Assembly: GCA_963716455.1 (NCBI GenBank)
Contig: CAVQTK010000010.1
Span: forward strand, 52,174-116,173
Length of the DNA: 64,000 nt
Direction: 5' to 3'
Origin: CAVQTK01 sp963716455
GTDB taxonomy: Bacteria > Pseudomonadota > Gammaproteobacteria > Coxiellales > Coxiellaceae
Below, piece by piece: positions 30,867 through 41,700 of this stretch. The stretch's first letter is position 1. Each line of letters starts with the position of its first letter. Both the position numbers and the translations under genes were made by a program. The notes under the pieces were generated by a model. That model was not told where the DNA came from. It was given only the letters and a program-made list of their open reading frames with translations, and did no database searches.

Positions 30867-31010
30867 TAGACTTCTTTCCAAACCCAGTATTTTGGTCTAA
30901 TGCACGGCGTGTTGTTTTCTCCGGTGCTCATTTACTCTCATGTAAACTCCGCTCCTCGAAATCAACACGCCTTGCATTAGACCAAAATACTGGGTTTGGA
31001 AAGAAGTCTA
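30867..31010. repeat. Family B element, complete copy with very long inverted ends
   Basis: 144 bp. The left end TAGACTTCTTTCCAAACCCA continues with GTATTTTGGTCTAATGCA, and the right end is its inverse, pairing over about 46 bases with one or two mismatches. Ends are TA. The RNA of either strand would fold into one long hairpin. It stops three bases short of the diaA stop codon. Confidence 0.9.
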
Positions 31011-31013
31011 ATG

Positions 31014-31607
31014 TTATTCCTCTGCGGTGAAAAGTTTATAATCAATCATATCACATAAACAATGAAGAATAAGCAAATGCGTTTCTTGAATTCGTGCAGT
31101 GGAAGAAGAAAGAACGCGAATTTCAATATTTTGTTCATGTAACAGAGGGGCTACTGCACCGCCATCTCCGCCAGTTAACGCAATTATATTTAATTCTCGC
31201 TGTTGAGCAGCCAAAATAGCTTCGATAATATTTTTTGAATGGCCACTGGTAGTGATTACTAGCAGCGTATCCCCAACATTGCCTAGCCCTTTTATTTGTT
31301 TAGCGAAAATCTCTTCAAAGCTATAGTCATTAGCTATTGCAGTAATAGTTGAGCTGTCTGTGGTAAGGAAATTGCGGGTAAGCTAGGTCGCTCAGTTTCA
31401 AATCGATTTAACATTTCTGCTGCAAAATGTTGGGCGTCGCCAGCTGAGCCACCGTTGCCACAACATAGAATTTTACCGCCGTTTAGTAAAGATTGAACTA
31501 TAAGCTGACTGGCATCCAGAATGATATCGGGTAATAAGTTCAGCTGCATTCATTTTAGTTTGTATACTTTCTGCGAAATGTTGTTTAATTCTGGCAGTTA
31601 AATCCAT
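31014..31607 (-). pseudogene. diaA: DiaA/GmhA-type SIS-domain protein, frameshifted
   Basis: DiaA binds DnaA and times replication initiation; the same SIS fold serves GmhA. Position in the lpoA-yraN-diaA-dolP set favours DiaA. ATG 31607 gives MDLTARIKQHFAESIQ. Frames change near 31545 to reach ILCCGNGGSAGDAQHFAAEM, near 31350 to reach IANDYSFEEIFAKQ, and once more into AAQQRELNIIALTGGDGG. It ends at TAA 31014-31016. The joined length of about 197 residues is normal. Confidence 0.85.
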
Positions 31608-31627
31608 TCTTGATCTCTACTTTAAAG

Positions 31628-31987
31628 TTAGTATCTTACCTCAAATGCATTTTGAATCCAGCAAATTTGTTCGTTTGTCGCTAAACCTACCACATCGAAG
31701 CGACAATTTAATTTATCTACCAAATCGTTTTGTTGCAAATAATGCCAGGCGGCACGAATAATTCTTTGCTGTTTTTGCTGTGAAACAGTTTCAATACTTT
31801 CACCATATTGCAAATGATGTCGATAACGCACTTCCACAAAAATTAGGAATTTAACATCATCTTGCATAATCAAATCAATTTCACCATTTAAACAGCGATA
31901 ATTACTCATTATCCATTGCAAACCTTGTTTTTCCAAGTAAAAACGAGCCTTTGCTTCTGCCATACGCCCTGAAATCTGGCGAGTCAT
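31628..31987 (-). CDS. yraN: YraN (UPF0102) nuclease-fold protein
   Basis: 119 residues of the restriction-endonuclease-like UPF0102 family. The signature is GRMAEAKARFYLEKQG, NGEIDLIMQDD and FVEVRYR. The exact role is unsettled. It sits immediately after lpoA, as in E. coli. Confidence 0.93.
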   Translation of the reverse strand: MTRQISGRMAEAKARFYLEKQGLQWIMSNYRCLNGEIDLIMQDDVKFLIFVEVRYRHHLQYGESIETVSQQKQQRIIRAAWHYLQQNDLVDKLNCRFDVVGLATNEQICWIQNAFEVRY

Positions 31988-33214
31988 TTAAGGACTTAAC
32001 CTTACTTTTCCATCATCCATTTTCACCCAAGGTAATTGACGATAAATAACTTTGTTGGACTGAATATATAATAAACCAGTCGTACCTTTCCATCCTGCTT
32101 CAGGAAGTTGACCTTCTGTAATAAGCCTCATAGTTAGTTCATAGCTATCCATTCCAAAAGCAAATAATTGTGGTTGTTGTTCATAGGCCTTGGGCCATGT
32201 TTCTTTTATCCGCTGCAGGATAGCTTGCTGATCAACAGATAGCGTATCTGGAGCAATCGCGGCAGGAATTGCACAAAATAAAATTCCATTAAGATCTTGA
32301 TCCGATTTGGGATTGGAAACCCCGTTATACACATGAGAAGTAGCATAAACAGGAAGATCACCAGCATAATAAAATTTTAATAAGGGGTGGATTTGTCGCG
32401 CCGGCAAAGGTTTTGCAACGACAAAAAATGCATCAATATCTTGACGACGATACGTGATACTGCGTATTTCTGTTCCACCCAAAAGATGCTGCAACAGTTT
32501 GCTACGTTGCTCTGATTGCTCAACTCCTAGTAATTTTGCTAATTCGACAGATAGTTGTTGAGGCTTTCCATAAAACAAAGTATCGACTACTTGCCCACCT
32601 AATTCTTGCCATCTGGCTAGCATCACCTCAGCAACTCTCTCACCCCAATTATTGGCTGGAGCAATTACTACAACGCGTTTATGACCGTTTCGCCAAGCTT
32701 TATCTGCCACTTGCTTAGCTTCATCTTCTGGGGATAGACCAAATTGATAAAAATTGTTAATCGGTCTTGATGACGGAATTGTATTTAATGCCAAAGTAGG
32801 TACAGGTAACGAATCTAATTTTGCCACGCGCATAACGTCTTCTTTAGTCAGAGGACCCACTACAAAATCAGCGCCTTGTTCAATCACTTGATTATAGAGA
32901 GCAATAATATCTCCACTGCTGGTATCAACTACACGAATGGTTGGTAAATGAGATTTTTTTTGCAAAGAATGGTAATAAGCGGCAAAGAAACCATTGCGAA
33001 TCGCCTGTCCAGAATTACTTAAATTTCCCTGTAAAGGTAGTAATAATGCCACCCAATGGAGCAGAGGGAGCTGGAGGAGGAGCCGTCCTTTCTTGGTCAA
33101 AAGTTGGATTAGCTGTTTCAATGGGGGCTAAGAAGTAGGCTTGGCTGCGGGTACAACTGACTAAAGTTAAAGACATGGTTAAGCAAACTAGTAACCGTAA
33201 AAAAAATTACCCAT
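31988..33214 (-). pseudogene. lpoA: LpoA-type penicillin-binding-protein activator lipoprotein, frameshifted
   Basis: The last 377 codons (33121-31988) form the periplasmic-binding-protein-like domain (VDTSSGDIIALYNQVIEQGA, VGPLTKEDVMR, SATSHVYNG-like region). The N-terminus lies in another frame: CTRSQAYFLAPIETANPTFD after a lipobox LVSC. The join is near 33060, just before HWVALLLPLQGNLSNSG. Upstream, ATG 33214 would start MGNFFLRLLVCLTMSL if its T-run had nine instead of eight T. Two homopolymer-type lesions therefore split an otherwise conserved gene. LpoA stimulates peptidoglycan synthase PBP1A from the outer membrane; the domain here is the shorter C-terminal type. Confidence 0.8.
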
Positions 33215-33302
33215 GAAAATTCGTTTTAAGATTAAGTGATTGTAAATAGTATTTATGATATCATGTTTTCCCAACATGTGACAGCGGTTAGGGGGACCTA
33301 GT

Positions 33303-33849
33303 ATGCAAATAACTAATCTTTTCATTTCTACTACTAAACGTATCGTAATCAGTGTAGCAATTGGGACACTCTTTTTCTTATCAGGATGTATTGCAGAATC
33401 GCCAAAAGTGCCTGTAAAGACCACCCCTGTCTTCAAAGTCCAGTGCCTCCCAGACTAAAATTGGAGCAATGACAGTCATTAAACAAGGTGACCGTTTGCT
33501 GATTATTATTCCCACTGATCGCTATTTCGAAAGAGGGACAACTGAAATTAATGAGAAACACCAAAGCTGAGATTAATAAAATATGGCGGACTTAGTTCGT
33601 CATTATGCGGACCGTTATCCTAACGCGGCAATTCGTATAACTGGATATACTGATCAAGTGTTTAATGATCAAACTCAATTAAAGCTATCTCAAAGCTATG
33701 CAGAAGTAATTGCCAGTTACATTTGGAGCACGGGAATTGATCGCAAACGCCTAATCGTTCAGGGACGTGGTAGTAGTGATCGTATTGCCAGCGAAATTGA
33801 ACCAACTAGTAATGCTTTGAATAGACGTGTAGTAGTACAGATCAACTAG
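33303..33849 (+). pseudogene. IcmN/DotK-like OmpA-domain lipoprotein, frameshifted
   Basis: ATG 33303 gives a signal peptide with lipobox LSGC. The frame shifts near 33440 into KIGAMTVIKQGDRLLIIIPT and YFERGTTEINE, then near 33575 into MADLVRHYADRYPNAAIRIT, GYTDQ, YIWSTGIDRKRLIVQGRG and NRRVVVQIN. The last part is an OmpA-like peptidoglycan-binding domain. The layout (lipoprotein, GDRL.IIIPTDRYF strand, OmpA domain with IWSTGID) resembles IcmN/DotK of the Dot/Icm secretion system more than general OmpA proteins. It converges with the pilus operon (10 bases from pilP), divergent from lpoA. Confidence 0.65.
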
Positions 33850-33859
33850 TAATAAACAA

Positions 33860-34702
33860 TTACTGAGAGGTTACGGGTCGAGGTATAGATACTGTTGCAG
33901 ATTGATTTTTATTATTTTGCGTTTGGGCCGGGGTGGGTAAAAGTGAAACAGGAAAGGGAGCTGCTCTCACATTAGCTGTATTAACTACGGGTATTGAAAT
34001 TACCTTCTTTGGCTCCGCAACATTCATAACAGTATTAACTTCAAAACCAGATACACCCGACATATTTGATTCATTATTTTGAAAAGATAAAAAGATTTTT
34101 TCTCCCGAGGGACTATTCAAAGCCACCCCATTTTGGCTAATGGCAGTAATACGACTGCCATCTGGTAGTTGTGTTCCTAAATGAACCTCTCGATATTGGC
34201 CTCTCTGATTAATAGTTGCTGACCATTCTCCAGCCTGATGATCCACATAAATTAATTGCAAGTTTGGAACTAAAGCACTTCCATTACCAATGGAAGCATT
34301 AGGTAATGAATTCAAATTTATTTCCAAGTTTTTTCCTTCGGCTTCCATAATACGTCTTTTTGCTGCGGCCACTGCAGCCTCTTCTTCCAAAAGTTGACGC
34401 CTTATTTTAGCTAATTGATATTGAGTAACTAAATTAAGATATTCGCGTTGCTCAGGATTCAAAGCTGGATTAGCGATATCAATTTTAGGCAATTCCTGTA
34501 CGACAGGATACGCAGGAGGTTCTTCCACAGATGGAGTTGGCGTATTAGCCTGGGTATGCATGGGAGTGTTATTAACTGCAGTTTCAGCAGGAGCATCACC
34601 GCGGATAAAACTGTAAATTTGCCAAGCTAAAAAAATTCCCGCAAGGACAGTTAATATCAACATTATCCTTTGCCTATTTAGAAACTTAATTAGCGTATTC
34701 AT
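33860..34702 (-). CDS. pilP: Type IVb pilus biogenesis protein PilP
   Basis: 280 residues: an N-terminal membrane helix (LILTVLAGIFLAWQIYSF), a Pro/Thr-rich linker to about residue 70, a helical region NPEQREYLNLVTQYQLAKIRR, then a beta domain (VHLGTQLPDGSRITAISQNG) typical of PilP inner-membrane lipoprotein-like partners of the secretin. It is the last gene of the pil run; two bases separate it from pilO2. Confidence 0.75.
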   Translation of the reverse strand: MNTLIKFLNRQRIMLILTVLAGIFLAWQIYSFIRGDAPAETAVNNTPMHTQANTPTPSVEEPPAYPVVQELPKIDIANPALNPEQREYLNLVTQYQLAKIRRQLLEEEAAVAAAKRRIMEAEGKNLEINLNSLPNASIGNGSALVPNLQLIYVDHQAGEWSATINQRGQYREVHLGTQLPDGSRITAISQNGVALNSPSGEKIFLSFQNNESNMSGVSGFEVNTVMNVAEPKKVISIPVVNTANVRAAPFPVSLLPTPAQTQNNKNQSATVSIPRPVTSQ

Positions 34703-34704
34703 TT

Positions 34705-35955
34705 CTATATTCCCCAGACAGATAACTGAATAGTGCCCTTTAACATGCCGTTATTAACATTAACATTTATGGCTGTAATAGACAGTGGTAAATTATTTCC
34801 TAGAGTGTCGCCAACTAAAGCTAAAACATCAGGTGAGATATCTTTTAGGTTAATCGTTATATTGCGAGTTTTAGTCTTCCCAAATTCTTTAACATCACCA
34901 ACGGTTATGACTTGATCTTTGAGTAATCTATCCAATTCATCGATCAATGATGCCACAACCTGCGGGAGGGAGTAAAGCGACCGAGGTTTAAGGCGTGTTG
35001 TTAATTGCGAGGGCAAAATGAGTTCCACTTTTTCAGAATCTAAATTCATGGAATAATGATGACGATCAGCCCATTGCATAATCCATTGAACTGTTCCTCC
35101 CTGACGGATTAATTGTACGTGGTATTGGCCACCATTGTAATTTATCCCATCCGCTTGCCAACCCGGTAATCCGTAAAACTGCTCCACCGTTTGTATCAAC
35201 TCACTCAATTGCTTTAAAGGGGAAGGGGTATGCATAGCATTATAAAAATCGGTGTAAGAATTATCTGCATTATGAGCCGCTGGTTTTTCTGCCGCCACTT
35301 TTGGAATCGGTTTAGAAGCAACCAACCACCAAGCTCCAACCACAAGCACTGCTATAATAGATGCGATAGCAATAGTTGGAATTTTTGTACCTAATAAAGG
35401 TGACTTTAAAGCTAACGGCAAGGAGAGTAATCGGCAACTTTGTAAAACAGGCAATTGTGCATAGACAGATACTGTTAAATTTTCAAAACTTTCAACTAAA
35501 TTTTTGGGAAGCACAAAATGACCTGGAGATTCTGTTTGTGCTAATAAAACTTCTCCACAAGTAACAATACGAAAAGAATCCTGTACTGTCATGAAAGGTA
35601 AAAGTTCACTTCGAAGTTTATCATTTTCTACTTGATTATCTAAATAAATACTACCATCCCGAATGACTACTAATAGGACTCGATTATGTTCATTTGACAA
35701 TCGCTCACAATAAATTAAATTTTTTGGCCTATCGAAGTAGTGCCAAATAGTCTCTCCCAAAAGGTAGCCCGCTTCTTTTGAAAAGATAGCTTCGAGTGAA
35801 TCGGCTCCAGCGAGAGTAAGAAGCACATATTGTCCGTGCTGCTCAGAGAACAAGCGAACTTTTTGAACACCTGTAGATCTTTTAGTAATAGCGAGCCGTT
35901 CACGGTAAGCTTGAACTATAAAATGGGTGCCATCGTTTCGTAATAATATGCTCAT
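34705..35955 (-). CDS. pilO2: Type IVb pilus assembly protein PilO2
   Basis: 416 residues. A cytoplasmic N-terminal half (to about residue 190), one membrane helix around residues 200-220 (IASIIAVLVVGAWWLV), and a periplasmic half. This is the PilO2 (TcpD-like) plan of R64-type thin pili. Its start overlaps the pilN stop by four bases. Confidence 0.75.
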   Translation of the reverse strand: MSILLRNDGTHFIVQAYRERLAITKRSTGVQKVRLFSEQHGQYVLLTLAGADSLEAIFSKEAGYLLGETIWHYFDRPKNLIYCERLSNEHNRVLLVVIRDGSIYLDNQVENDKLRSELLPFMTVQDSFRIVTCGEVLLAQTESPGHFVLPKNLVESFENLTVSVYAQLPVLQSCRLLSLPLALKSPLLGTKIPTIAIASIIAVLVVGAWWLVASKPIPKVAAEKPAAHNADNSYTDFYNAMHTPSPLKQLSELIQTVEQFYGLPGWQADGINYNGGQYHVQLIRQGGTVQWIMQWADRHHYSMNLDSEKVELILPSQLTTRLKPRSLYSLPQVVASLIDELDRLLKDQVITVGDVKEFGKTKTRNITINLKDISPDVLALVGDTLGNNLPLSITAINVNVNNGMLKGTIQLSVWGI

Positions 35956-37520
35956 TTCATGACAATCGGAGTAATTAATACAAGAGTTTCAATGTTCTGA
36001 CTACGAGAAGCCTTAGCGCCTAACCAAGGTACACCAAATAGCTTCGCATCCGAGGTAGCATCTCGCATTCGCCTGTACCCAGCTATAATTAAGGTATCAC
36101 CTGACTCCACCTTAGTTCGCTGGTTAAACATCTTTTGACTCAACGTAGGCGTTTGAATAGCCACAAAAGAAGAGTTTTGATTACTCACACGGCGATTATC
36201 GTTATCCAAAACATCATTTGGATTGACCCCCGCCGGAATGTTGTCTTGTTTAGTAATGCTTTGTAAATCTGATAAAGTACTGCTAATTTGCATGAAAACA
36301 TTATCTCCCTGAATTTTTGGTAATACATACAAGGTATAACCATCCGTTATGGTGCCAGGAATAATTGAAGAAGTAGTGCCAACATCTGCAGTACTAGTAG
36401 TACTAACACTTTTTACATAACTTGTGTCATTAGTGATACGAATTGAAGCTATTTGATTATTCATAGTAACCACTTGTGGGTTTGTAACTACATGCACCCG
36501 CCCTTGTAAATCTAATGCATCTATAAATGTTTTGTGCTTGCCTTTCCCAATAACAAAAGAGGCAATTGCTGACGAGCTACCATTTATTATAGAATGAGTG
36601 GTAATATTCGCAGCAGTAGCTAATGGTGCACTTACAGTAAAACGACTATCTATAGCATTTACAATTGCATTCCAATTAATACCCAATTCAAATTCCTGAT
36701 TTAAATTAACATCGATCACCTCAATTTTAATAGCCACTTGCTGAGACAATGTTTTATTTAAATCTGCAATATACGTAGCAATAGCATTTACATTATCAGG
36801 ATGATCTCGTAACGTAACCGTAGTAGTAGCTTCAGAAATCATAAACTGCCCTTCAGGCGAAACTAATTTACTTAAACTGTTACGCAAATCTTCCCAAACA
36901 GATAGTTGGGCTTGTAAATTACTATATTGATCATCATTAACATCACTTTGGACCTCACCTGAACCTAGATAAGCATTACCAAAACCCGCAGTACCATTTT
37001 GTCCTCGTCCAACCATGTAAGAAGAGAATCCAGGCATAAAGGAGATATCAAAGGTCCGAGTTTCGAATGCAGACCAAGTCAGTATTTTATTGTCTACATA
37101 ATAATAGTAATGAGTTTTTGAGGCGAGTGTATCTAACGCCCCTTTTACCGTCCCCGAATAATGCATGTTAATCAATTTTTTTGGTTGTACTGTTTCGTCA
37201 TAGCGAATATTGACATCACTTTTTCGTAATAATCGATCACTCATTTGATCTAACGGCATACCTTGCGCTATCAAAATAACAGGACGTCGCATCCAAGCTG
37301 GATCTTCATTAAGATTTACTGGACTCGTATCAACATAATAGCCAGGTAAAATTATAACTGGAGGAGCTTGACGATCATTACCTTGTTTATTTAAATCTAT
37401 TTGATGAAGAGATCTTTTAATCCGATCTTCAGCATCGCGATAAGGTGGTGCTGCACAGGATGACAAAAGCAAACAAAAAATAACTAAATTAATTAACCAC
37501 ACAACACGACGCCTATTCAT
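35952..37520 (-). CDS. pilN: Type IVb pilus secretin lipoprotein PilN
   Basis: 522 residues. Lipobox in LLLSSCAAPPY (Cys about residue 22), an N-terminal STN-like domain (MPLDQMSDRLLRKSDVNI), and a C-terminal secretin domain (about residues 260-520; VAIKIEVIDVNLNQEFELGI, QTPTLSQKMFNQRTKVESGD, LVLITPIVMK). PilN forms the outer-membrane ring through which the pilus passes. It overlaps pilO2 by four bases downstream and the TcpQ-like gene upstream. Confidence 0.9.
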   Translation of the reverse strand: MNRRRVVWLINLVIFCLLLSSCAAPPYRDAEDRIKRSLHQIDLNKQGNDRQAPPVIILPGYYVDTSPVNLNEDPAWMRRPVILIAQGMPLDQMSDRLLRKSDVNIRYDETVQPKKLINMHYSGTVKGALDTLASKTHYYYYVDNKILTWSAFETRTFDISFMPGFSSYMVGRGQNGTAGFGNAYLGSGEVQSDVNDDQYSNLQAQLSVWEDLRNSLSKLVSPEGQFMISEATTTVTLRDHPDNVNAIATYIADLNKTLSQQVAIKIEVIDVNLNQEFELGINWNAIVNAIDSRFTVSAPLATAANITTHSIINGSSSAIASFVIGKGKHKTFIDALDLQGRVHVVTNPQVVTMNNQIASIRITNDTSYVKSVSTTSTADVGTTSSIIPGTITDGYTLYVLPKIQGDNVFMQISSTLSDLQSITKQDNIPAGVNPNDVLDNDNRRVSNQNSSFVAIQTPTLSQKMFNQRTKVESGDTLIIAGYRRMRDATSDAKLFGVPWLGAKASRSQNIETLVLITPIVMK

Positions 37521-37879
37521 TTAAGTGTCCTTGGATGAATGAGTAAGACATGATTTCCCTGATAAAATATAGCCTGCAAAGGATAGGAAGTTAATAATTG
37601 ACGTAAAATACTAAACAAATTAGGACCTTCAATGCGCGTTTGACCGATCCAATTATAATCAGGAGCATCCCAAACTATTTGTGGCCAACCATAGTGAGTT
37701 GCAATACGTTCAATATTTTCTTTTAACGAACCCGAATAAACAGTAACACTTAATAGCGTTTGATCAGATGAAGCTTTAACTATTTGCTTTTCTGTAGAGG
37801 AGCCATTGGCATAAATGGTGGAAAAACCGAAAATCATACTGAGAAAAAACAAATATTTTATTAATATCTTGGTCATCAC
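37517..37879 (-). CDS. Secreted TcpQ/PilL-N-like pilus accessory protein
   Basis: 120 residues with a signal peptide (YLFFLSMIFGFSTIYANG) and a domain SLKENIERIATHYGWPQIVWD...FSILRQLLTSYPLQAIFYQG, the TcpQ/PilL N-terminal fold that helps secretin assembly. In R64 this fold is the N-terminus of a longer PilL; here it stands alone. Coupled to pilN. Confidence 0.75.
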   Translation of the reverse strand: MMTKILIKYLFFLSMIFGFSTIYANGSSTEKQIVKASSDQTLLSVTVYSGSLKENIERIATHYGWPQIVWDAPDYNWIGQTRIEGPNLFSILRQLLTSYPLQAIFYQGNHVLLIHPRTLK

Positions 37880-38010
37880 ATGATCCTTTTTATTTTACTA
37901 TCTCTCAGAAATACATTTGTCATGCTAACTGATTCCTACGCAAAATGGAAGGCATTTTCCGCCTTTTATAAGTAGCACCGATGTTATTTTTCTGCAATCT
38001 AACATCCATT

Positions 38011-38775
38011 TCATACTTCAAACCTATCCAAAAATGAATCTGCCAAAGAGCTGTAAGATTCTCCGATATTAATTGGCGATCCTAACTCTGCGGTACTCCC
38101 CGCACTAGTTAATGTAGAGAATAAGTTTGCCGACCAAGAAGAATCATCTGAACTTGTTTCCGCAGAAACGTTAACTCTCAATTCAAATTCTTTTTCATCT
38201 GGCATCACCGCTCGCACAGTAGAAGTCTTTTTATGGCTATTCCAAAAGCCCATAGTGCTTAACACAGACAATTCCATGCCATGACCGTGAGCAGCAAGAA
38301 TTTCTTTAATTTCGGACTCTTCATTTGCACAAGATGAAATTTCTCCAGAATAAACTTGCCTTCGACAGCAATTCATTGCAATTTTTTTTATCACTTCTTC
38401 AATTTCGCTTTCACTTAATTCTCGAATATATTTGCGCAAATTGATTTTTATTTCACCTGAATAGATAGGTTCTGTATCATCAACACAAAAATAATAAGTA
38501 AAAATACCATTGAATGGAATCTTTGTGTGAAGCAATATAAATCTTTTTTTATCTCTTATTTCATATTCTGGTGGAATATTGGTAACCTGTTCCAAACTAA
38601 ATTCTTTCAATCGATTAAAGTTGTCGTCAAAAAAATAATAATTTTTCTTTTGTTTCATTTCCCAGAAAAATAGTGCATTTGGATGTGACTGATGGCGCTC
38701 CATAGTCTTTGCATCTGCAAAGCAACGTCTTGTTGTAGGTACAAGCTGACACTGTGATAAAATTTTCTGCATCAA
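38011..38775 (-). CDS. Unknown 254-residue protein coupled to the 2004-residue gene
   Basis: Its start overlaps the end of the giant gene by four bases (coupled). A soluble, mixed alpha/beta-looking protein with a tyrosine-rich centre (FTYYFCVDDTEPIYSGEIKI), a Cys/Arg stretch (NCCRRQVYSG) and a Ser-rich C-terminus (SAETSSDDSSWSANLF). No signal peptide or membrane helix. No family recognised. Low-complexity, serine-rich tails are common in secreted effectors; that is only suggestive. Between it and the next gene (37880-38010) nothing is seen. Confidence 0.7.
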   Translation of the reverse strand: MMQKILSQCQLVPTTRRCFADAKTMERHQSHPNALFFWEMKQKKNYYFFDDNFNRLKEFSLEQVTNIPPEYEIRDKKRFILLHTKIPFNGIFTYYFCVDDTEPIYSGEIKINLRKYIRELSESEIEEVIKKIAMNCCRRQVYSGEISSCANEESEIKEILAAHGHGMELSVLSTMGFWNSHKKTSTVRAVMPDEKEFELRVNVSAETSSDDSSWSANLFSTLTSAGSTAELGSPINIGESYSSLADSFLDRFEV

Positions 38776-41700
38776 TTTATCTTCTCTTCTCTCCGCTCGG
38801 AACGGAAAATTTGCATCCGGGATTCAAGCATTGGTAATTGTCGCATAGTACTTTCTTCAGGCATCACCCGATATTTCATTCCGTTTTCATTACTATAAAA
38901 ACGTAAAACAACCGCTATTTGCTCAAACTGATATATAGATAATCCTAATCGATTTTCAGAAATTACTCGCAAACTATTTACGGAATGAAAAACTCCTTTC
39001 ACCTCCTGTATAATGCCAGAAAGAATATTTATTTCTTTTTCGTCAGCGATCAAAATAGAATTGAATACTTTATCTTCATCATGTTTATGCTCTTTAGAGT
39101 TTCCCGACTTAAATTCATTATGACGCCGAGACTTAAATTTGGCATATTGAAATTTTACCCTGTCATATCTTTCCATTAAATCTTTATAATCTAAAAAAAG
39201 ATCGGCCACTTGATATATTTTTATTTTTTTTGGCTCCATTTTTGTGTGCCATATACATACCTTAGGTCTGGAGCTTTTCCCAAAAACATATAAGAAATAT
39301 CTTCCGGATAGGGCATTCTCTTTTTGCTCTTCAATTGTTTTATAAATATCTGCAGTACTGCTTCCATCCAAAATAACAGGAACAACATAATAAATATTTT
39401 CATTAAGCAAATGAGTATCTATTCTGGACACTTCTTCTTGGGACAACATTTCAATATTATTCATGATAAGGGATAACTGCCTCAATGAGCGATGTAATAT
39501 ACAAATTTGATCTTGAAACCATCTTTGTAGATATGCAAAGAGATTCTCCACTCTGAGAGGTTCATCAGCATTTAATACATCACCGATCATTCTTTCGACC
39601 AATGCAAAATTTTTCTCTGAAATCGGAGGCAAAGATTCAGGAAATTTTAGATTTATGGATTTGGTTAATATTTCCTCTATTAACACATTTACAAATTTTC
39701 CATAAGATTCACTACGTGCTTTTTTATATTGTTTTAACTCGGAAAGTGTAAGTCCTTGATTATTATCTCCTCGCAGGAAAGCAATTTTCTCCTGCGGAGT
39801 TTGGCAGTCTTGAGGAAATATGGTAATACCACTGACTAAAGCTAATTTTTCGAACACACTTTCTATTACTTGCAAAGGGTCGGCACTCTTGCTCAATACA
39901 TCATGAAAAAAATTCTCAAGATTATTGACAATATCTACCTTAGCCATCGCAGTAGACCATTTTTCATCATCAATATTATTTATGATTTCAGTAAATTCAT
40001 TTGAGAAAAATAGATTGGCCTTAAATGCAAACAGAAAAACTTTATTAAACAAATAACTACAAACTTCAATTTTTGATCTATCATATTTTTCTTCCTTTTT
40101 CTCTTCTATTAAACCAGAAAATTTAGGTAACATTTTGAAAGCCGACATTAAATTTTTAGGAGTAACGATATCTTCCTGCTGAATAGGTCTTTGTAAAGAA
40201 ATTTGCGACAAGTCACTTGGGTTACTCAACCAAAAAATAATTTTTTCAGCAATTTTTTTGTCAATAACTTCGTTTTGCAGTAAATTAGTTACATATGTAA
40301 TGAGATGTGAATAAAGTTCACGCGGAATAATTCTAATTTCACCTCTGAGCTCTAGCTCATCCATCAAACTGCCAATAAATGTCAGATCATCACAGGCATT
40401 TTTAGCTATTTGCTTAAGCCATTTTCCCACTGCACAGTGTTTTACTGTCGCCATATATTCTATCAACGGAATAAAATTTAAATCGGCATTCACAAGCTCT
40501 TTATTTAATTCAGTTACAACATATTTTTTAAATTCGAAAAAGTCCTTTTCATCCTTAATTAGATAAAAATTTTGACTTGTAGATTGGTTACATCCCCTAT
40601 GTAACAGTGCATTTTGTAATTCCACAAGTTTGACAAGAGTAAATTTTTCAATGTGCAAATATCTACCGAAAACAGAACGTATTCCAGTTGGCGAAGCTAA
40701 TAAGCTTTTTTCTAGTGGGCCCATTGTTAAAATAGTAGCTATTTTGTGGATTTGTTCGCTTCGTGCTTTTCCTTCTAACCAGAAGTTAACATAATAGTTC
40801 AACATTTTTCCTAGTAATAGCTCAGCGATTGGGCCAGATGGTACAATATCAAATATATGTTTCACCAATTTTTCTATTCCTTTTTCTTCTTTTGCTTCTC
40901 TTCTAAGAAAGTTAATATGTTGCTCTAGCCTATGGTTAAATGAAGGAAAAAGTGAACAAATTTCGTTAATAATTTCTTGGGGCGACTTAAAATCTTTATT
41001 TTCTACAAAAGCATAGAGTTGATCATTTTTTAAAAGAGCGAAAAAAGGAGCTAAGCAATGAGCAGATACTGCTTTGCTTAATATAAACTTTTCAATATTG
41101 AAACCCAAATCTGAATTTTTTATAGCACATAGATTCATTTGACCGAATAGCGGAAATATTTGCAAAGCCTCTTTCGATAATGAGGGTGGAAGAGAAGAAT
41201 AAGTAAACAAAGTATGAGCTTCTTCGGAAAAAATTTCGCTAGCCAAAAAATTAAATCCTAAATAATAACGCTGTTGACGGCAATCAGCTGTTAAGACTCC
41301 TTTTGCAAACATAGCTTGAATTAATAGCATGTCGAAGTTTTTATCCAAATTCTGCAAAAAAACGCCTTGAAGCTCAGGCAAAAGCGTTTCGATTGTCTTA
41401 ATATAATCTATTAAGGTTGCAGAAAATTCATAATTTTTAGGAACAATCTCTCGAGGATTATTTTTAATAAAATTGCTTATACCACTATAAGGTTGCGAAG
41501 TCATTAATTCGATAATAGCAATAAAAACTTTATACCAAGGAGCAATTTGTAGCAAGTTTGCCAATATAGGTGAATAATTTCTGACTTCGTTAAATTTTTC
41601 TAATTGCAGCTTAAGCAAACATTTTGCTATTTTTAGTCTATATACTGAAGACGGAGGAGTAAGTTTATCCAATAAGTATTTTATCAATTTTACTTGCATC

